A stretch of 64,000 nt of DNA from Mesocentrotus franciscanus (Eukaryota > Echinodermata > Echinoidea > Camarodonta > Strongylocentrotidae). The stretch is from positions 19,145,744-19,209,743 of the forward strand of contig CP137670.1 of assembly GCA_037976565.1 (NCBI GenBank), written 5' to 3'. Below, piece by piece: positions 25,901-32,110 of the stretch. Numbering within the stretch: position 1 is the first letter of the stretch; every line of letters starts with the position of its first letter. The position numbers and the translations under genes were made by a program. The notes beneath the pieces are model-generated. The model was not told the origin of the DNA, did no database searches, and was given only the letters and a program-made list of their open reading frames with translations.

Positions 25901-27923
25901 ATGCTATCGTTTCACACAAAAAACTAAATTGAAAATATTCACGAAAACAACCTTTTTATGGTTATTATATATTTCATTTCAATTTATACAGAAGTTAGAT
26001 GAAATCAAACTGTATATTTTTAAAAAAAATTGGCAAGTGTAACGCTGTGCTGGATGTGAAGGGGTGGTAAAAGGTTGAAGCGGCTCTCTTTTGGCACAAT
26101 TTCCATTATACAAGTATAAGGTTTTGCTCGTTCCTGTAATTTGAGCTACTCCCGTGTTATAACGTGTTATTTCGTTTAAATGCTGTATATACGGTTTGGC
26201 TGCGTGTCTCTATTTTTCAGAAACTCCAATAGAATACAAATATAATGTTTTTCGCGTGATCCTTTGATCTTGAGGAAACTCCAATATTGTATAATTATTA
26301 GTGTCATTATCTTTAATCAAAACCAATTTAACCTTTCCTTCGCCACGAGTGCTCATATGAGCAGTCGCTCGTTTTCCGAGCGTTCCGATCGGCACACAAA
26401 ATAGGCATCACTAATAAACCGAAGGTTTGCTTTGTGCAACATAAAAATCCACTGTAAAATTACACATTTCCGGTCTTGATTAGCTACATGCAAAATTTGT
26501 CAACATGCACCTGTTAATTTTACACTGGAGACATGTAAATCATCTTGAATCCTTGAGAATTTACTATCCTTAAAAAAACACAGTGCCTGTGGCACAGGGA
26601 CATCATTCGCATGGCACATAAAGGGTTAAAATGAAATTGTTACCTTGCCAAACGTAGCAGCGCATGCGGGGTCGAGACTCTCCTTTCGGCAGAAGTCGAG
26701 GTAATGTGAATAAAGTATACACCGTGGCAAGCATACACCATCACATATACAGTAATTCTCTTCCAACCTAAGGAGATGAAGTGAGAGATGGTGAGAGAGA
26801 GTGAGAGAGAGAGAAGTGAAAGAGAGAGAGAGAGAGAGAGGGGGTGGGGTATGGAGAGATAATAGGAATACTATCACATATGCGAATAATATTTGTGAAG
26901 CTTTATAAAAATGAGCGCATATTCTATTTATCAAAAATCCTAACTTTCTAAGATAATAGTATTCTCAAATGACTAACTTTTCTTCCTCAAATTATTAATT
27001 TAGGGCGATGCCCCCCCCCCCTCCCCAGCGTAGTAACGCAATCCAGGGCCCTCGTTACTAAAAGTATATGGATCACAATAATTTGAAATGGTTTGCCCTT
27101 CCTGAGGCCAAGGTCTGGAAATACCACTGTTAGCCAGGACATGAAGGTATGACACTTTAACAACAAAAATAAGCAAGTTAAAGAGTGCATCATAGAACGA
27201 GATACACCACGTTCCCCTTCCCGAATTGAGAGAGCCCCCACCGTTTATGAATGTTGTGGATACGCCACTTCGTGAAAAGGAGGCAAGGGGGTAATGAACT
27301 GAATTATGAGTTGTTCTAAAGAAAAGGGAAGTTAAAGGAAGAAAGAGAATAACAACAAATATCAAGAAAAACAAAAGAATGGGATACATTTATATACTAG
27401 CATAACTATGCATAATTATTATGTACTCACCACTGCAAAGTTAAAGCAGTTTGCTTCTTCTTATCTTTGACCATTTGGGCTACAGTCTTTTTACCAGTCG
27501 TTTTCTTGGTTTCATCTTTCTTAGTCTTGTGCATTTCATCTTCGTTTTGGTTCACAACGTCTGTCTTCCTGATTCCATCGTTGACGGAACCGTTTTCGAG
27601 TTCTATTTCGTGCTCATCCTCCGAGGAAGATTCTGCCGTCTCACCTTCTGTGTAAAGATATAAGTTTCAAAGGACGAAGAGTTTTAATCAGATCCAACTG
27701 TTTACTTACATATTCAACTTGTATGCATACTGATTGAAGAAAGGTTGTTCTTGGCAGCCCGAAAGCTTGCCAGAGGCTTGCCCGACATAGCAACACGTAA
27801 TGTATGCAGACTGGATTCAAAGTATTGTAGTTCATTCATTAATGACAGGTGAATGGAATACCTCGTCACTAGGTCCCCAAGAAAGAAACATCCATAAATT
27901 TGAATGTTAGTAAACAGAATGGC

Positions 27924-27962
<39 letters not shown>

Positions 27963-30900
27963 GAGATGGCGAGGATAGGGAGGAAGATAAAGGGGAGGAG
28001 GGAGAGAGATGGGGGTATGGACGGAAATAGTAGTAAAATCTATAGAAATATAAATATAGTAAGGAGGATAAAAAAATGAAACTAAGAGTGAGAGAGGGAG
28101 CGGGGTTTTAAGAAGGAAAGAGAAGGTGTGTGTGTGTGTGTGTTAGAGAGAGAGAGAGAGAGAGAGAAGAGGATATATGGACAGAAATAGTAATGACATT
28201 TATGGAAAATATAGTAAGGAGGATGAAAAAAGGAGACGAAGAGTGAGAGAGACGGGGCGAAACAAGGGAAGGTAAAGTGTGCGCGCGCGTGTGCGTGCTA
28301 GGGAGAGAGAGAGGGGGAGAGGAGAGAGAGAGGTTGCGAGACTTTAATAAGGACAGAACAAAATAAGAGCTGGAAAATACTTTCTTGACGAAAAGGGGGA
28401 AAAAAATAGATGACAGTGTGTGTGGATGTGGATGTGTGTATCTGCGAAGGGGCCTGAGAAGGAGGGATAGGGAGGAGGAAAGAGGGAAGAGGGAAGGGAA
28501 AATATCCCAAGTTGAAAATGATGAAGAAGAAGAAGAAGAAGGAGAAAGAGAGCGATAGAGAAAGAAAGAGAGAGAGAGAGAGAGAGAGATAGAAAAAGAA
28601 AGAGAGAGAGATGGGTGGGGGCTGACATAGAGAGACAGAGAGGGGTCATCTGAGAAAAAGACGGCATTTGTCTGTTTGAGGAGCTAAAAGGGCTATAAAA
28701 GGGTCAACATTCACAATACCGATCTCGCGAAGATGTTTTCAAACTTTCTGGATGGTGACTCATCCCAGAATCTACACTGAAATGTTGATAAAGCCTCATT
28801 ATGACCGTGGGTTTGGGTAACTTATTAGATAACTCAAACTGATCATACTCATTAAGCAAGAACAAAGACAGATGAACGTCTCGTAATTAAATCGGGAACA
28901 CTAGCATAAGGGCTTTGGTGATCTTACAACTTTAATTCTAACTCCAACGGGCAGAGGTTGTTTGATAATAGGGACTTTTAGATTTGCACGTCGACGTAGT
29001 GGACTGCAACGTGTGTCATTCTTTCAAGGCACTGGCCCGTGCCCGGCAGTGCCTTAAAAGGACGTCACATTACCTTAAAAGGATGTCACCGTGGCAGTTC
29101 ACGTTCTCGTCGTGTAAAATCTAAAAGTCCCTAATGAACCCTTATTCATTCATAATAACAATGATAATTATAACAAATAATAATAATAGTAATAATGATA
29201 ATAAAATAATAATAACATCGATTATTTAGGATCGCTAAGGACAGAAAATGACCATGGCGCTTACAAAATTACAGAATCTGAAGGAAACATAAAAAATACA
29301 TGTACGTAGCCTCATAAAATAGGTAAATCTCATTCTACTGAGGGAAGAAATGTGTTTTTTTAGGAATTTTTGGAAAGAGGCAAGACAATTCTTTGATTGA
29401 AAGTGGGAAATTGTTCCACATTTTCGAGGCGACCACTGTAAAACGTATTCGGTACATGAGAGTCTGGATTTGGAAATAATTATTGCAATTATCTTGCAAT
29501 ATCAATTATAATTTGTACATTTAGAATTCAAATCTAGTCGTCTTATTAATATACTGTAATGAAAACAATTAACGTGATCATTATTTTATTTAGAATGACT
29601 GAACTCTATTAATTTTGCATCATCGTTTATTCTTATTTATTTACTAAGTTATTAATTATCAATATTAGTATTACTATTATTATTACTATTTCATTTATTC
29701 ATTTATTTGTTCATTTATTTAATTGTCTATTTCTTTATCCATTTAGTCATTTATTGTTGTTATAATGGACATTCTATTGTAACCATCGCAATTTAGTCTT
29801 CGGGCAACGTGAATGGAATATGAATCCAATATCTGATGAAACCCCCCGATCAAAGAATCTATTCAAATTTACAACTTCAATATTTATTTACATTTTATGC
29901 CATCTTTCACTCTAGATAAATTTTTAGTTCTTCCGTATATTAAACATGTTCAAATTCTGTGCAATATCGTTATACATTTAGTTTCTCAGACAGAATTGAA
30001 AATCGATGAATCTATTATCAACTATGAATTTTTTCTGTGAAGTACTTCACGTTCATCTTTTCATCCATTTGTTGTAATGTGTTATACTTTTATGTGGGCA
30101 TTTAAATCTGTGAATACAAAACTTGTCGGCTGCAATGTTGAATATAAATTATACTGAATTTACATTATCAGAGCACATCAAAATAAAGAAAAGGTAAATA
30201 AATATAATTTTAAGATTTGTTCTATCAAGGTTATTTGAAAAATTGGATAAGCATCAGTTTCGAATGTTAAAGCATATCTATTTAATACATTTATATTACC
30301 CAATGTCATTTATATTCTGTGGAAACTAAACAGGTCCAAAAAATAATAGCGCGAATTGCTTTTTTCTTTTGAATACATGTTAGTAATGTTGCATTATAGA
30401 TGATATGCATCAACATGAGCAATTTCAAAGTTTTACAATTTACCAAAACTTGCATCGGCAATTTCAGTTAGTGATTATTAAATCTAACAATATAAAGAAG
30501 ACGTTGTTATAATTATTGAAAACAAGCTATTGTCCCGTACGTCACAAACCACGTCTAAGATTTTAGTATATATATCTGATGATTGTAGTAAGCTAATAGC
30601 CACAAGATAGCTCTTATCACACCAAATACAACGGGAAGTATGAAATGAAAAGGCACACTTGGTGTCAATACAATTATTTTTACAACTCTGCAATACTTTG
30701 TGACGTATGGGACACTTAATTGCAAATTACATCGGACTTGCCGAAAAGATTCGCTAGTCAAATTGTATGTTTGTCTTAAAAATCAAAGGGAAAGACAATG
30801 TATTATGAGCTCTCAACAAATTATATATATTGAAGGTGATAAACAGGATAGCAACATGGCAAAATGAGCGCTATGAAGTCGCACATGAATGATGACAATA

Positions 30901-31901
30901 CTAAGCTATGTCGGCGAACTACCGTATTCCGAATTTTTTTTTTATTTTCTCTGACAATGACAATGGCAGTTAAAATGACGAGCATTTATCATTTATTAAT
31001 TTTATTTATTTAAAACGGTTAATTGATAAGAAATCGTTCTCGGCCAGGTGGCCGAATTACAAATTCTTTTACAGTCAACATAGATAAAAACGGATACATC
31101 AATTGATAAAAATACATTAATATCAGTGAAAATTCAACATTTTTAGCATACGTGAGTGCAGACAAACAACATATTCCAGGTCATCAATAAAGACTTATCA
31201 TGATAAAAAATGCATGTTATAGGCCTAAGGGTCACTATAGGCATAACAACAGGTGGTGACAAATTCCAGCAAATATGAGATTTGTAAATAACAACAACAG
31301 TAATTCATAAACACTTTTATAAATTCACCCCACTCTGAGAAAGAAGATATGAGGGAGATGAAGGGGAGAGAAAGAGGAATAAGGAAAGAAAGAGGGCATG
31401 GAGGAAGGAAAGAGAAGATTAGAGAGAAACGACTCCTTCTGGAGGCATGAGAGAAATCAAGTTAAAAAGTTGAGCTTTCTTCTACTTTTCGACATCCTCA
31501 TGTATATATATAAATGTTATGGATATGCTACTAAATGAAAGAGACGAGGAGGGGGTTTATGAAAAGGATTATGAGTTATGCTAACGAGAAGAAAAATCAT
31601 AGAAAGAAAGCGAATAACAACAACAAAATAACTACTATTGCATTAATTGCGATTAATATCTTTTCCGACTTAATGTTTTAGGGGCGGTGGTAGAAAATGA
31701 TAATTATTGTGAGCACAATGTGCGAATGAGATGGAAGCTCATTTAACCAAATGAAAAATACATAATAGTGACTTTTTGAAGAAAATTGTTGTTATATGTG
31801 AAAGGCTTACCGCTCATATTGCTCTGGTAGAGCGTTTTCTTCGCGGGATGCTCCCCGTCGACAACTAACTTGATCACGCTCATCGACCGCTTACTCGCCA
31901 T
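1019..31901 (-). CDS. RFX6: RFX6 winged-helix transcription factor, complete gene with 17 coding exons
   Basis: Exons (minus strand): 31901-31811, 27647-27431, 26767-26644, 22263-22202, 18798-18721, 18176-18149, 10917-10810, 9363-9286, 8572-8409, 7567-7408, 7007-6866, 5787-5693, 4759-4642, 4075-3953, 3323-2649, 2150-1836, 1269-1019. All introns are GT-AG and all phases match, giving 942 residues, close to the vertebrate RFX6 length of about 930. Residues about 96-178 are the RFX DNA-binding domain (TLQWLEENY, then [18 protein letters not shown]). Residues about 237-530 are the extended dimerisation region, with RFX6-like blocks [28 protein letters not shown] and [15 protein letters not shown]. 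The tail (530-942) is rich in Ser/Pro/Tyr and keeps [15 protein letters not shown] and VSVI, which separate RFX6 from RFX4 and RFX1-3. The start has an in-frame TAA four codons upstream and a good Kozak context. In vertebrates RFX6 is nuclear, binds X-box DNA and directs endocrine pancreas and gut endoderm fate. The function here is inferred from orthology. Confidence 0.95.
1836..2150 (-). CDS. RFX6: RFX6 coding exon 16
   Basis: Acceptor CTCCATGAAG (modest pyrimidine tract), donor GTAAAT, 315 nt, phase 1 to 1. Contains [12 protein letters not shown], similar to the RFX6 VSVISSIRSL block, then a Gln/His/Asn-rich stretch. Confidence 0.82.
2649..3323 (-). CDS. RFX6: RFX6 coding exon 15 (large C-terminal exon)
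   Basis: Acceptor TTCCAACAG, donor GTATAA, 675 nt, phase 1 to 1. Encodes SCFLANRN and [11 protein letters not shown] then SVINQ, conserved in vertebrate RFX6, followed by a Tyr/His/Pro/Ser-rich disordered stretch. Overlapping frames on both strands are shadows. Confidence 0.92.
3690..3954. repeat. Imperfect tandem duplication covering the exon 14 donor flank
   Basis: ATACTGGTACACAGAAC-like sequence at 3695 recurs at 3823. GGTTGAGCTTACCT at 3797 recurs as GGTTGTGCATACCT at 3941. The intervening blocks (ACTTAGAGAACGAATAGG / ACTTAGAGATCGAACAGG) align, giving a period of 128-144 bp. The second, downstream donor (GTAAGC on the minus strand) matches the consensus better than the real one (GTATGC). 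Confidence 0.8.
3953..4075 (-). CDS. RFX6: RFX6 coding exon 14, with both borders partly duplicated in the flanking introns
   Basis: Acceptor GCCATAG, donor GTATGC, phase 1 to 1. Encodes [19 protein letters not shown] then [11 protein letters not shown]. Its first 35 coding bases and acceptor recur 280 bp upstream in the gene (4319-4355 and beyond). The donor flank recurs about 130-145 bp downstream (3690-3812). The real exon is the only complete, in-phase copy. Confidence 0.92.
4038..4420. repeat. 280-bp tandem duplication carrying the RFX6 exon 14 acceptor and exon start
   Basis: The block beginning TTCATCAAGCAGCATCCGAA at 4041 recurs at exactly 4321 and stays similar for about 100 bp (to about 4140 and 4420). 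The second copy keeps the acceptor (GCCATAG) and 35 coding bases ([13 protein letters not shown]) but then runs into AT repeats and a stop. It is therefore a partial, dead exon copy. ATA/AAT microsatellite lies between the two copies. Confidence 0.88.
4642..4759 (-). CDS. RFX6: RFX6 coding exon 13
   Basis: Acceptor CCTAACAG, donor GTAAGC. Encodes [28 protein letters not shown] and NNAQSF. Phase 1 end (G). The next junction gives Ala where other RFX proteins have the Gly of SFGSFHLI. Confidence 0.93.
4897..5050 (-). mobile_element. tRNA-derived SINE, minus orientation
   Basis: Read on the minus strand, the head has a tRNA-type A box (GTGGTCTAGTGGATA) and B box (GGTTCGAGTCCC). The body is CCTTTGGTCAATTTGCCAC with CTCTCCAACTGAATG. 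The same body occurs in several copies in the window (about 6020, 8950, 10330, 37300, 50225). It is not a functional tRNA: the stems are broken and a SINE body follows. Confidence 0.75.
5131..5535. mobile_element. MITE with TTAA target duplication
   Basis: TTAA at 5131-5134 and 5532-5535 flank inverted ends: AGGTAAAGACCAGTTTTGG at the left, with the complement of AGATAAAGACCAGTTCTGG at the right. TTAA duplications fit piggyBac or Kolobok elements. No coding capacity. An inside fragment (CCATATACATCTTTC TGTGTACAGTGCTTG) recurs inverted at 53640-53690. Confidence 0.75.
5693..5787 (-). CDS. RFX6: RFX6 coding exon 12
   Basis: Acceptor GTTGTAG, donor GTATGA. Encodes [19 protein letters not shown] and VVESKVIK, the RFX dimerisation helices. 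Phase 1 in, 0 out. Confidence 0.93.
6020..6205 (-). mobile_element. tRNA-derived SINE, minus orientation
   Basis: The minus strand reads TGTTGTGGTCTAGTGGATAA (A box) and a degenerate B box (GGGTTCAAATC), then a body with CCAAGTGTATTAAGTTGGTA and GCGCTATACAAGAACG near its 3' end. Same superfamily as 4897-5050. Confidence 0.65.
6228..6366. mobile_element. Short MITE with TTGCGATTGAT-type inverted ends
   Basis: Ends GGGCCCCGTCTTATAAACAG and CTTTATAACACAGGCCCC are inverted, with inner TTGCGATTGATCC arms. A related fragment is at about 36780-36885 (TCAATCGCAAGTTTGCAGTC). No coding capacity. Confidence 0.6.
6866..7007 (-). CDS. RFX6: RFX6 coding exon 11
   Basis: Acceptor CCCTCCAG, donor GTAAGA, phase 1 end. 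Encodes [15 protein letters not shown] and [17 protein letters not shown], matching the RFX6 ARPALFDQ and ERVDLNSIGSQ blocks. Confidence 0.93.
7195..7370. repeat. LINE-type 3' tail and SINE-body fragment
   Basis: (ATTCA)n at about 7213-7233 looks like a LINE 3' terminal microsatellite. The stretch 7310-7365 (CCTACCGGGTACCCATTTGC) is the shared SINE body in minus orientation. Both lie in intron 10 just beyond the exon 10 donor. Confidence 0.5.
7408..7567 (-). CDS. RFX6: RFX6 coding exon 10
   Basis: Acceptor GCCTACAG, donor GTAAAT, phase 0 end. Encodes [17 protein letters not shown] and [18 protein letters not shown], part of the dimerisation region. Confidence 0.93.
7740..8030 (+). repeat. 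Degenerate dispersed repeat shared with 29220-29470
   Basis: Blocks such as CTCATAAAATACGTA, TACTGAGGGGAGAAG, GAAAGTGGGATGTTC and CACTGTAAATCGTTTTCCGG align in order with 29220-29470. Origin unknown; possibly an old SINE or LINE 3' part. Confidence 0.5.
8409..8572 (-). CDS. RFX6: RFX6 coding exon 9
   Basis: Acceptor TTGAACAG. Encodes [27 protein letters not shown] and [20 protein letters not shown] and [10 protein letters not shown] match RFX6 rather than RFX4. Donor GTTTGT is a weak but valid GT site, phase 2. Confidence 0.94.
8945..9175 (+). mobile_element. Degenerate tRNA-derived SINE
   Basis: Contains a weak A box (TTGGTCTATTGGTAAAGG) and the shared body: TTGGCAAGGTGTTTTGATCA, CTCTACCCAGGTGTATTAAA, TGGGTACC. 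It ends near TACCCTCCATAAATAAG. Old copy in intron 8. Confidence 0.55.
9286..9363 (-). CDS. RFX6: RFX6 coding exon 8
   Basis: A 26-codon exon between CTCTCTAG and GTAACG. Encodes [20 protein letters not shown], the start of the conserved B/C region of RFX proteins. Phase 0 to 0. Confidence 0.92.
9495..9670 (+). mobile_element. SINE with 7SL/Alu-like head, copy 1
   Basis: Head GTGGCGTGCGCCTGTAATGC then AGCTAACAATTGAAGGTTAC, B box GGTTCGAAACTG, and a shared tail with CTTTCGGATGGTGACGTTAA and CCCAGACGTAAATAATCATA, ending in CCCAATTACACAT. The head resembles the 5' Alu domain of 7SL RNA; the B box is tRNA-like. Other copies with this head: 12844-13030 and 54849-55016. Confidence 0.75.
9836..9998. 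mobile_element. MITE with GGGCCCTGTTTCATAAAAC-type ends
   Basis: Left TGTTTCATGAAACTTGTTAT and right GAGTTTTATGAAACAGGGCC are inverted. Its inner text TTATAAGCTACTGAAATC and TGATTGGCTG is shared with 15680-15827. No coding capacity. Confidence 0.65.
10330..10470 (+). mobile_element. Partial tRNA-derived SINE (B box and body)
   Basis: Starts at GTTCGAATCCCGGCCTGGCA and continues with CCTTTGGCAAGACATTTATC and ATTTGCCACTTTCCATCC. The A-box half is replaced by CT-rich and CA-rich simple repeats (10000-10320). Confidence 0.55.
10528..10730 (+). mobile_element. SINE with tRNA-like head and the same tail as the 7SL-like SINE
   Basis: Head GTTGGTCTAGTAGTAGCTCA with CTTGGTCAGCTC (tRNA D-arm/A-box type) and B box GGTTCGAAACTG. 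From there on it is nearly identical to 9495-9670 (GGATGGTGACGTTAAAGGTC). It ends in a CA repeat. A second copy with this head is at 52816-52986. Confidence 0.72.
10810..10917 (-). CDS. RFX6: RFX6 coding exon 7
   Basis: Acceptor TTACTACAG, donor GTAAGA, phase 0 on both sides. Encodes [20 protein letters not shown], nearly identical to the RFX6 linker, then a divergent stretch ending SAER. Confidence 0.92.
11262..11424. mobile_element. Small MITE with CTACTTTCGAAAT ends
   Basis: CTACTTTCGAAATACCAACT at the left is inverted at the right (AGTTGATATTTCGAAAGTAG), with arms of about 38 bp and a short unrelated centre. 163 bp, intron 6, non-coding. Confidence 0.6.
12844..13030 (+). mobile_element. 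SINE with 7SL/Alu-like head, copy 2
   Basis: The best-preserved head: GGGCGTTGTGGCGTGCGCCT followed by GTAATCCAGCTAACAATGGA, then GCCGAGGACGCAGATTCGAA and the common tail, ending in an ACAC repeat. No open reading frame of note. Confidence 0.78.
13610..13760 (-). repeat. Probable LINE 3' end fragment
   Basis: (TTTGA)n at 13615-13640 reads as an (AATCA) type 3' tail on the minus strand, followed by conserved-looking text (TTATTCACGGTAAAAGCCCA). A duplicated GGGGCTGTTTTACAATGG occurs within it. Assigned by analogy with other LINE tails. Confidence 0.4.
14985..15325. repeat. Degenerate array of CCGAAGGTTCAT / ATTCCGAA motifs
   Basis: Short motifs in both orientations (TTCCGAAGGTTCATGATTCC, TCATTCCGAAAAAA, GAACCTTCCGAATATTG, ACCTTCGGAATTATGAACC) repeat about every 25-45 bp, separated by ATAGGGTTC. 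It reads as a self-complementary, decayed array. No coding capacity. Origin unknown. Confidence 0.6.
15680..15827. mobile_element. MITE related to 9836-9998
   Basis: Ends CAGGGCCTTGTTTCATAAAA and TTTTATGAAACGGGCCCCTG are inverted. It shares GTTATAAGCTACTGAAATCA and TGATTGGCTGAGAGCA with the 9.8-kb copy. Confidence 0.65.
16083..16830 (+). repeat. Ancient tandem array, about 4-5 diverged units
   Basis: The motif AACACGCAGCGCCGAACA, or a diverged form, followed by TCGCACCGGG recurs near 16086, 16287, 16441, 16660 and 16763. TTTCCATTTGGTCC(A), GGCATGTCC and CATTGATNAT text lies between. Spacing is about 100-220 bp with deletions. Non-coding, intron 6. Confidence 0.6.
16915..17090. mobile_element. 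MITE with CAGTCAAACCTG ends at a TA target, copy 1
   Basis: CAGTCAAACCTGCTTTAGTG and the inverted ...GACAGGTTTGACTG are flanked by TA. Inside are repeated TCTACAAAGACCACCTG blocks. TA targets fit Tc1/mariner-type elements. Copy 2 (inverted) is at 39811-40000. The sequence type is common across marine invertebrates. Confidence 0.8.
18149..18176 (-). CDS. RFX6: RFX6 coding exon 6 (28-nt micro-exon)
   Basis: A 28-nt exon flanked by AAACAG and GTAAGC. It encodes FSGARLKSE, matching the FSGSKLKNE segment that follows the DNA-binding domain in vertebrate RFX6. Without it the phases of exons 5 and 7 do not join, which supports it strongly. Confidence 0.88.
18721..18798 (-). CDS. RFX6: RFX6 coding exon 5 (end of DNA-binding domain)
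   Basis: Acceptor ACTTGCAG. Encodes [20 protein letters not shown], the end of the DNA-binding domain; ESSAYYH is characteristic of RFX6. Donor GTAGGC, phase 2, with the Arg codon finished by the following micro-exon. Confidence 0.92.
18966..19690 (-). pseudogene. Decayed LINE reverse-transcriptase C-terminal fragment (RTE-like)
   Basis: Three consecutive minus-strand pieces in different frames align end to end with the C-terminal part of RTE-type reverse transcriptases: [13 protein letters not shown] and [12 protein letters not shown], then [13 protein letters not shown] and [13 protein letters not shown], then [11 protein letters not shown] and [14 protein letters not shown] one-base loss in an A run near 19480 breaks the first two pieces and a second break follows KIS. 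The polymerase YxDD core is absent, so it is 5' truncated and dead. Intron 4 of RFX6. Confidence 0.82.
19726..20008 (+). mobile_element. Foldback MITE, family A, copy 2
   Basis: Ends CAGGGGGGTGTTTCACAAAG and CTTTGTGAAACACCCCCCTG are perfectly inverted, and the arms continue for about 70 bp (AGATCGACTTTAA, AGGCCGTTCGTGCCATTG). It sits directly beside the decayed RTE fragment. AGAA occurs at both outer flanks and could be a 4-bp target duplication. Confidence 0.82.
20420..21720. repeat. Simple-sequence zone including a long TTC tract
   Basis: C runs and an A run at about 20430-20530, a GT-rich stretch at 21220-21310, and a near-pure TTC tract from about 21523 to 21690. Long reading frames over the tract (poly-Ser, poly-Glu, poly-Lys, poly-Phe) are artefacts of the trinucleotide repeat. 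Confidence 0.85.
21980..22150. repeat. CT-rich microsatellite next to RFX6 exon 4
   Basis: Imperfect (CT)n/(CCCTCT)n. It lies within 60 bp of the exon 4 donor (22201) and on the transcribed strand reads as GA-rich RNA. Confidence 0.8.
22202..22263 (-). CDS. RFX6: RFX6 coding exon 4 (DNA recognition core)
   Basis: A 62-nt exon between CTTCCAG and GTAAGA encoding [20 protein letters not shown]. It holds the Arg-rich stretch that contacts DNA in RFX structures. Most family members have Gln or Asn where this protein has His163. Phase 2 end, with the Lys codon completed in exon 5. Confidence 0.92.
22490..22700. repeat. AAT/AAC/ATC trinucleotide microsatellite
   Basis: Interrupted (AAT)n with AAC, CAT and TAT variants, in intron 3 of RFX6. 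Poly-Asn and poly-Ile frames across it are artefacts. Confidence 0.85.
22815..22935 (-). mobile_element. SINE body fragment
   Basis: CCTACCGGGTAACCATTTAC and CACCTGGGTGGAGAATGGCA are the complement of the body shared by the tRNA-type SINEs. The head is missing or replaced by the upstream microsatellite. Confidence 0.55.
23840..23945 (+). repeat. LINE 3'-end-like sequence
   Basis: TTTGTATATGTAAATCATGC leading to TAAATAAACTATCAATCAAT ends in an (ATCA) tail, a form typical of L2/CR1-type LINE ends. Short, no coding part. Confidence 0.4.
24179..24453 (+). mobile_element. Foldback MITE, family A, copy 3
   Basis: Ends CTGGGAGGTGTTTCACAAAG and CTTTGTGAAACACTCCCCAG are inverted. Its interior (TATTTTTTCCTTCAATAATG) is shared with copy 2 in the same orientation. 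GTC at both flanks is a possible short target duplication. Confidence 0.82.
26644..26767 (-). CDS. RFX6: RFX6 coding exon 3 (DNA-binding domain)
   Basis: Acceptor CCTTAG. Encodes [15 protein letters not shown] and LYSHYLDFC then AATFGK, the first half of the winged-helix domain. Donor GTAACA, phase 0. The family normally has NAASFGK here; this gene reads CAATFGK. Confidence 0.92.
27431..27647 (-). CDS. RFX6: RFX6 coding exon 2
   Basis: The acceptor TTTACACAG precedes AAGGTGAG. The exon encodes an acidic then Lys-rich linker ([23 protein letters not shown]) leading to TALTLQW, the first helix of the RFX domain. The Trp codon is split TG|G across the intron (donor GTGAGT, phase 2). The antisense reading frame over this exon is a shadow. 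Confidence 0.9.
27690..27880. repeat. Dispersed repeat shared (inverted) with 51105-51270
   Basis: AGGTTGTTCTTGGCAGCCCG, ACACGTAATGTATGCAGACT, CATTCATTAATGACAGGTGA and CCTCGTCACTAGGTCCCCAA occur, in complement and in order, at 51105-51270. Related shorter pieces lie at 14330-14450 and 24050-24170. Class unknown; probably a non-autonomous element. Confidence 0.55.
27910..28640. repeat. GA-rich microsatellite block with an internal 160-bp duplication
   Basis: (GA)n tracts are interleaved with GT runs. The text GGACGGAAATAGTAGTAAAA at 28019 recurs as GGACAGAAATAGTAATGACA at 28179, with similar flanks (TAGTAAGGAGGAT). RFX6 intron 1. Pro/Ser/Leu-rich frames here are artefacts. Confidence 0.8.
28970..29132. 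mobile_element. Small MITE with AGGGACTTTTAGATTT ends
   Basis: AGGGACTTTTAGATTTGCAC and the inverted GTGTAAAATCTAAAAGTCCC T bound 163 bp. An inner hairpin GGCACTG...CAGTGCC lies at about 29023-29048 and a repeated CCTTAAAAGGA(C/T)GTCAC follows. Non-coding, RFX6 intron 1. Confidence 0.68.
29220..29470 (+). repeat. Dispersed repeat related to 7740-8030
   Basis: CCTCATAAAATAGGTAAATC, TACTGAGGGAAGAAATG, GAAAGTGGGAAATTGTTCCA and CACTGTAAAACGTATTCGG align in order with the 7.8-kb copy. Preceded by an AAT microsatellite. Confidence 0.5.
29471..31810 (-). other. RFX6: RFX6 intron 1, proximal part
   Basis: AT-rich sequence with short A/T simple repeats and a GA-rich stretch near 31340-31420. I recognise no gene, RNA or element in it. 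Its position next to exon 1 makes it a reasonable place for regulatory elements, but no specific site can be supported. Confidence 0.4.
31811..31901 (-). CDS. RFX6: RFX6 coding exon 1 (start codon)
   Basis: Begins at ATG 31901 (AGGATGG context), with an in-frame TAA four codons upstream, so the start is well bounded. It encodes a short basic N-terminus ([12 protein letters not shown]). It ends after AGC G with donor GTAAGC, phase 1, and joins exon 2 to give Ser-Glu. Confidence 0.85.
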
Positions 31902-32110
31902 CCTAGCCCGTTAATCTGCCGTCGGATTCTCACACCGTTCCGCTAAACTTCCCTATCAGCTCCTATAACTCCTCTCCGTGGGCGTTCTTGATCGTATTTG
32001 AAGCGTTGAGTACGGGGAACTGTCGGGGAGGGAAAGACAAACAGTTGCGGGTAGTCAATGATTAGCCATAATTGCTCTAAAGGCCCTTAATGTGAGGACT
32101 CATAGATGGG
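31902..32110 (-). promoter_or_regulatory. RFX6: Presumed RFX6 5' UTR and proximal promoter
   Basis: The sequence directly upstream of the RFX6 ATG is more GC-rich than its surroundings (31840-32050). It contains an in-frame TAA, and no upstream ATG falls between that stop and the start. No convincing TATA box or initiator is seen, so the transcription start is not placed. Confidence 0.35.

Larger units (their letters stand above)
22264..26643 (-). other. RFX6: RFX6 intron 3, 4.4 kb
   Basis: Between the elements listed, 24460-26640 is AT-rich. It holds a short 11-bp repeat zone with inverted ATACCT(C/T)AGTCAC ends at 25286-25449 (CTGTTGTCGGT / CTGTGTTGTCG units) and nothing else I recognise. 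No exon-like conserved block was found. Confidence 0.5.

Noticed and set aside
27451..27663. Plus-strand hydrophobic frames opposite RFX6 exon 2
   Set aside because: They are antisense shadows of the Lys/Glu-rich coding exon.
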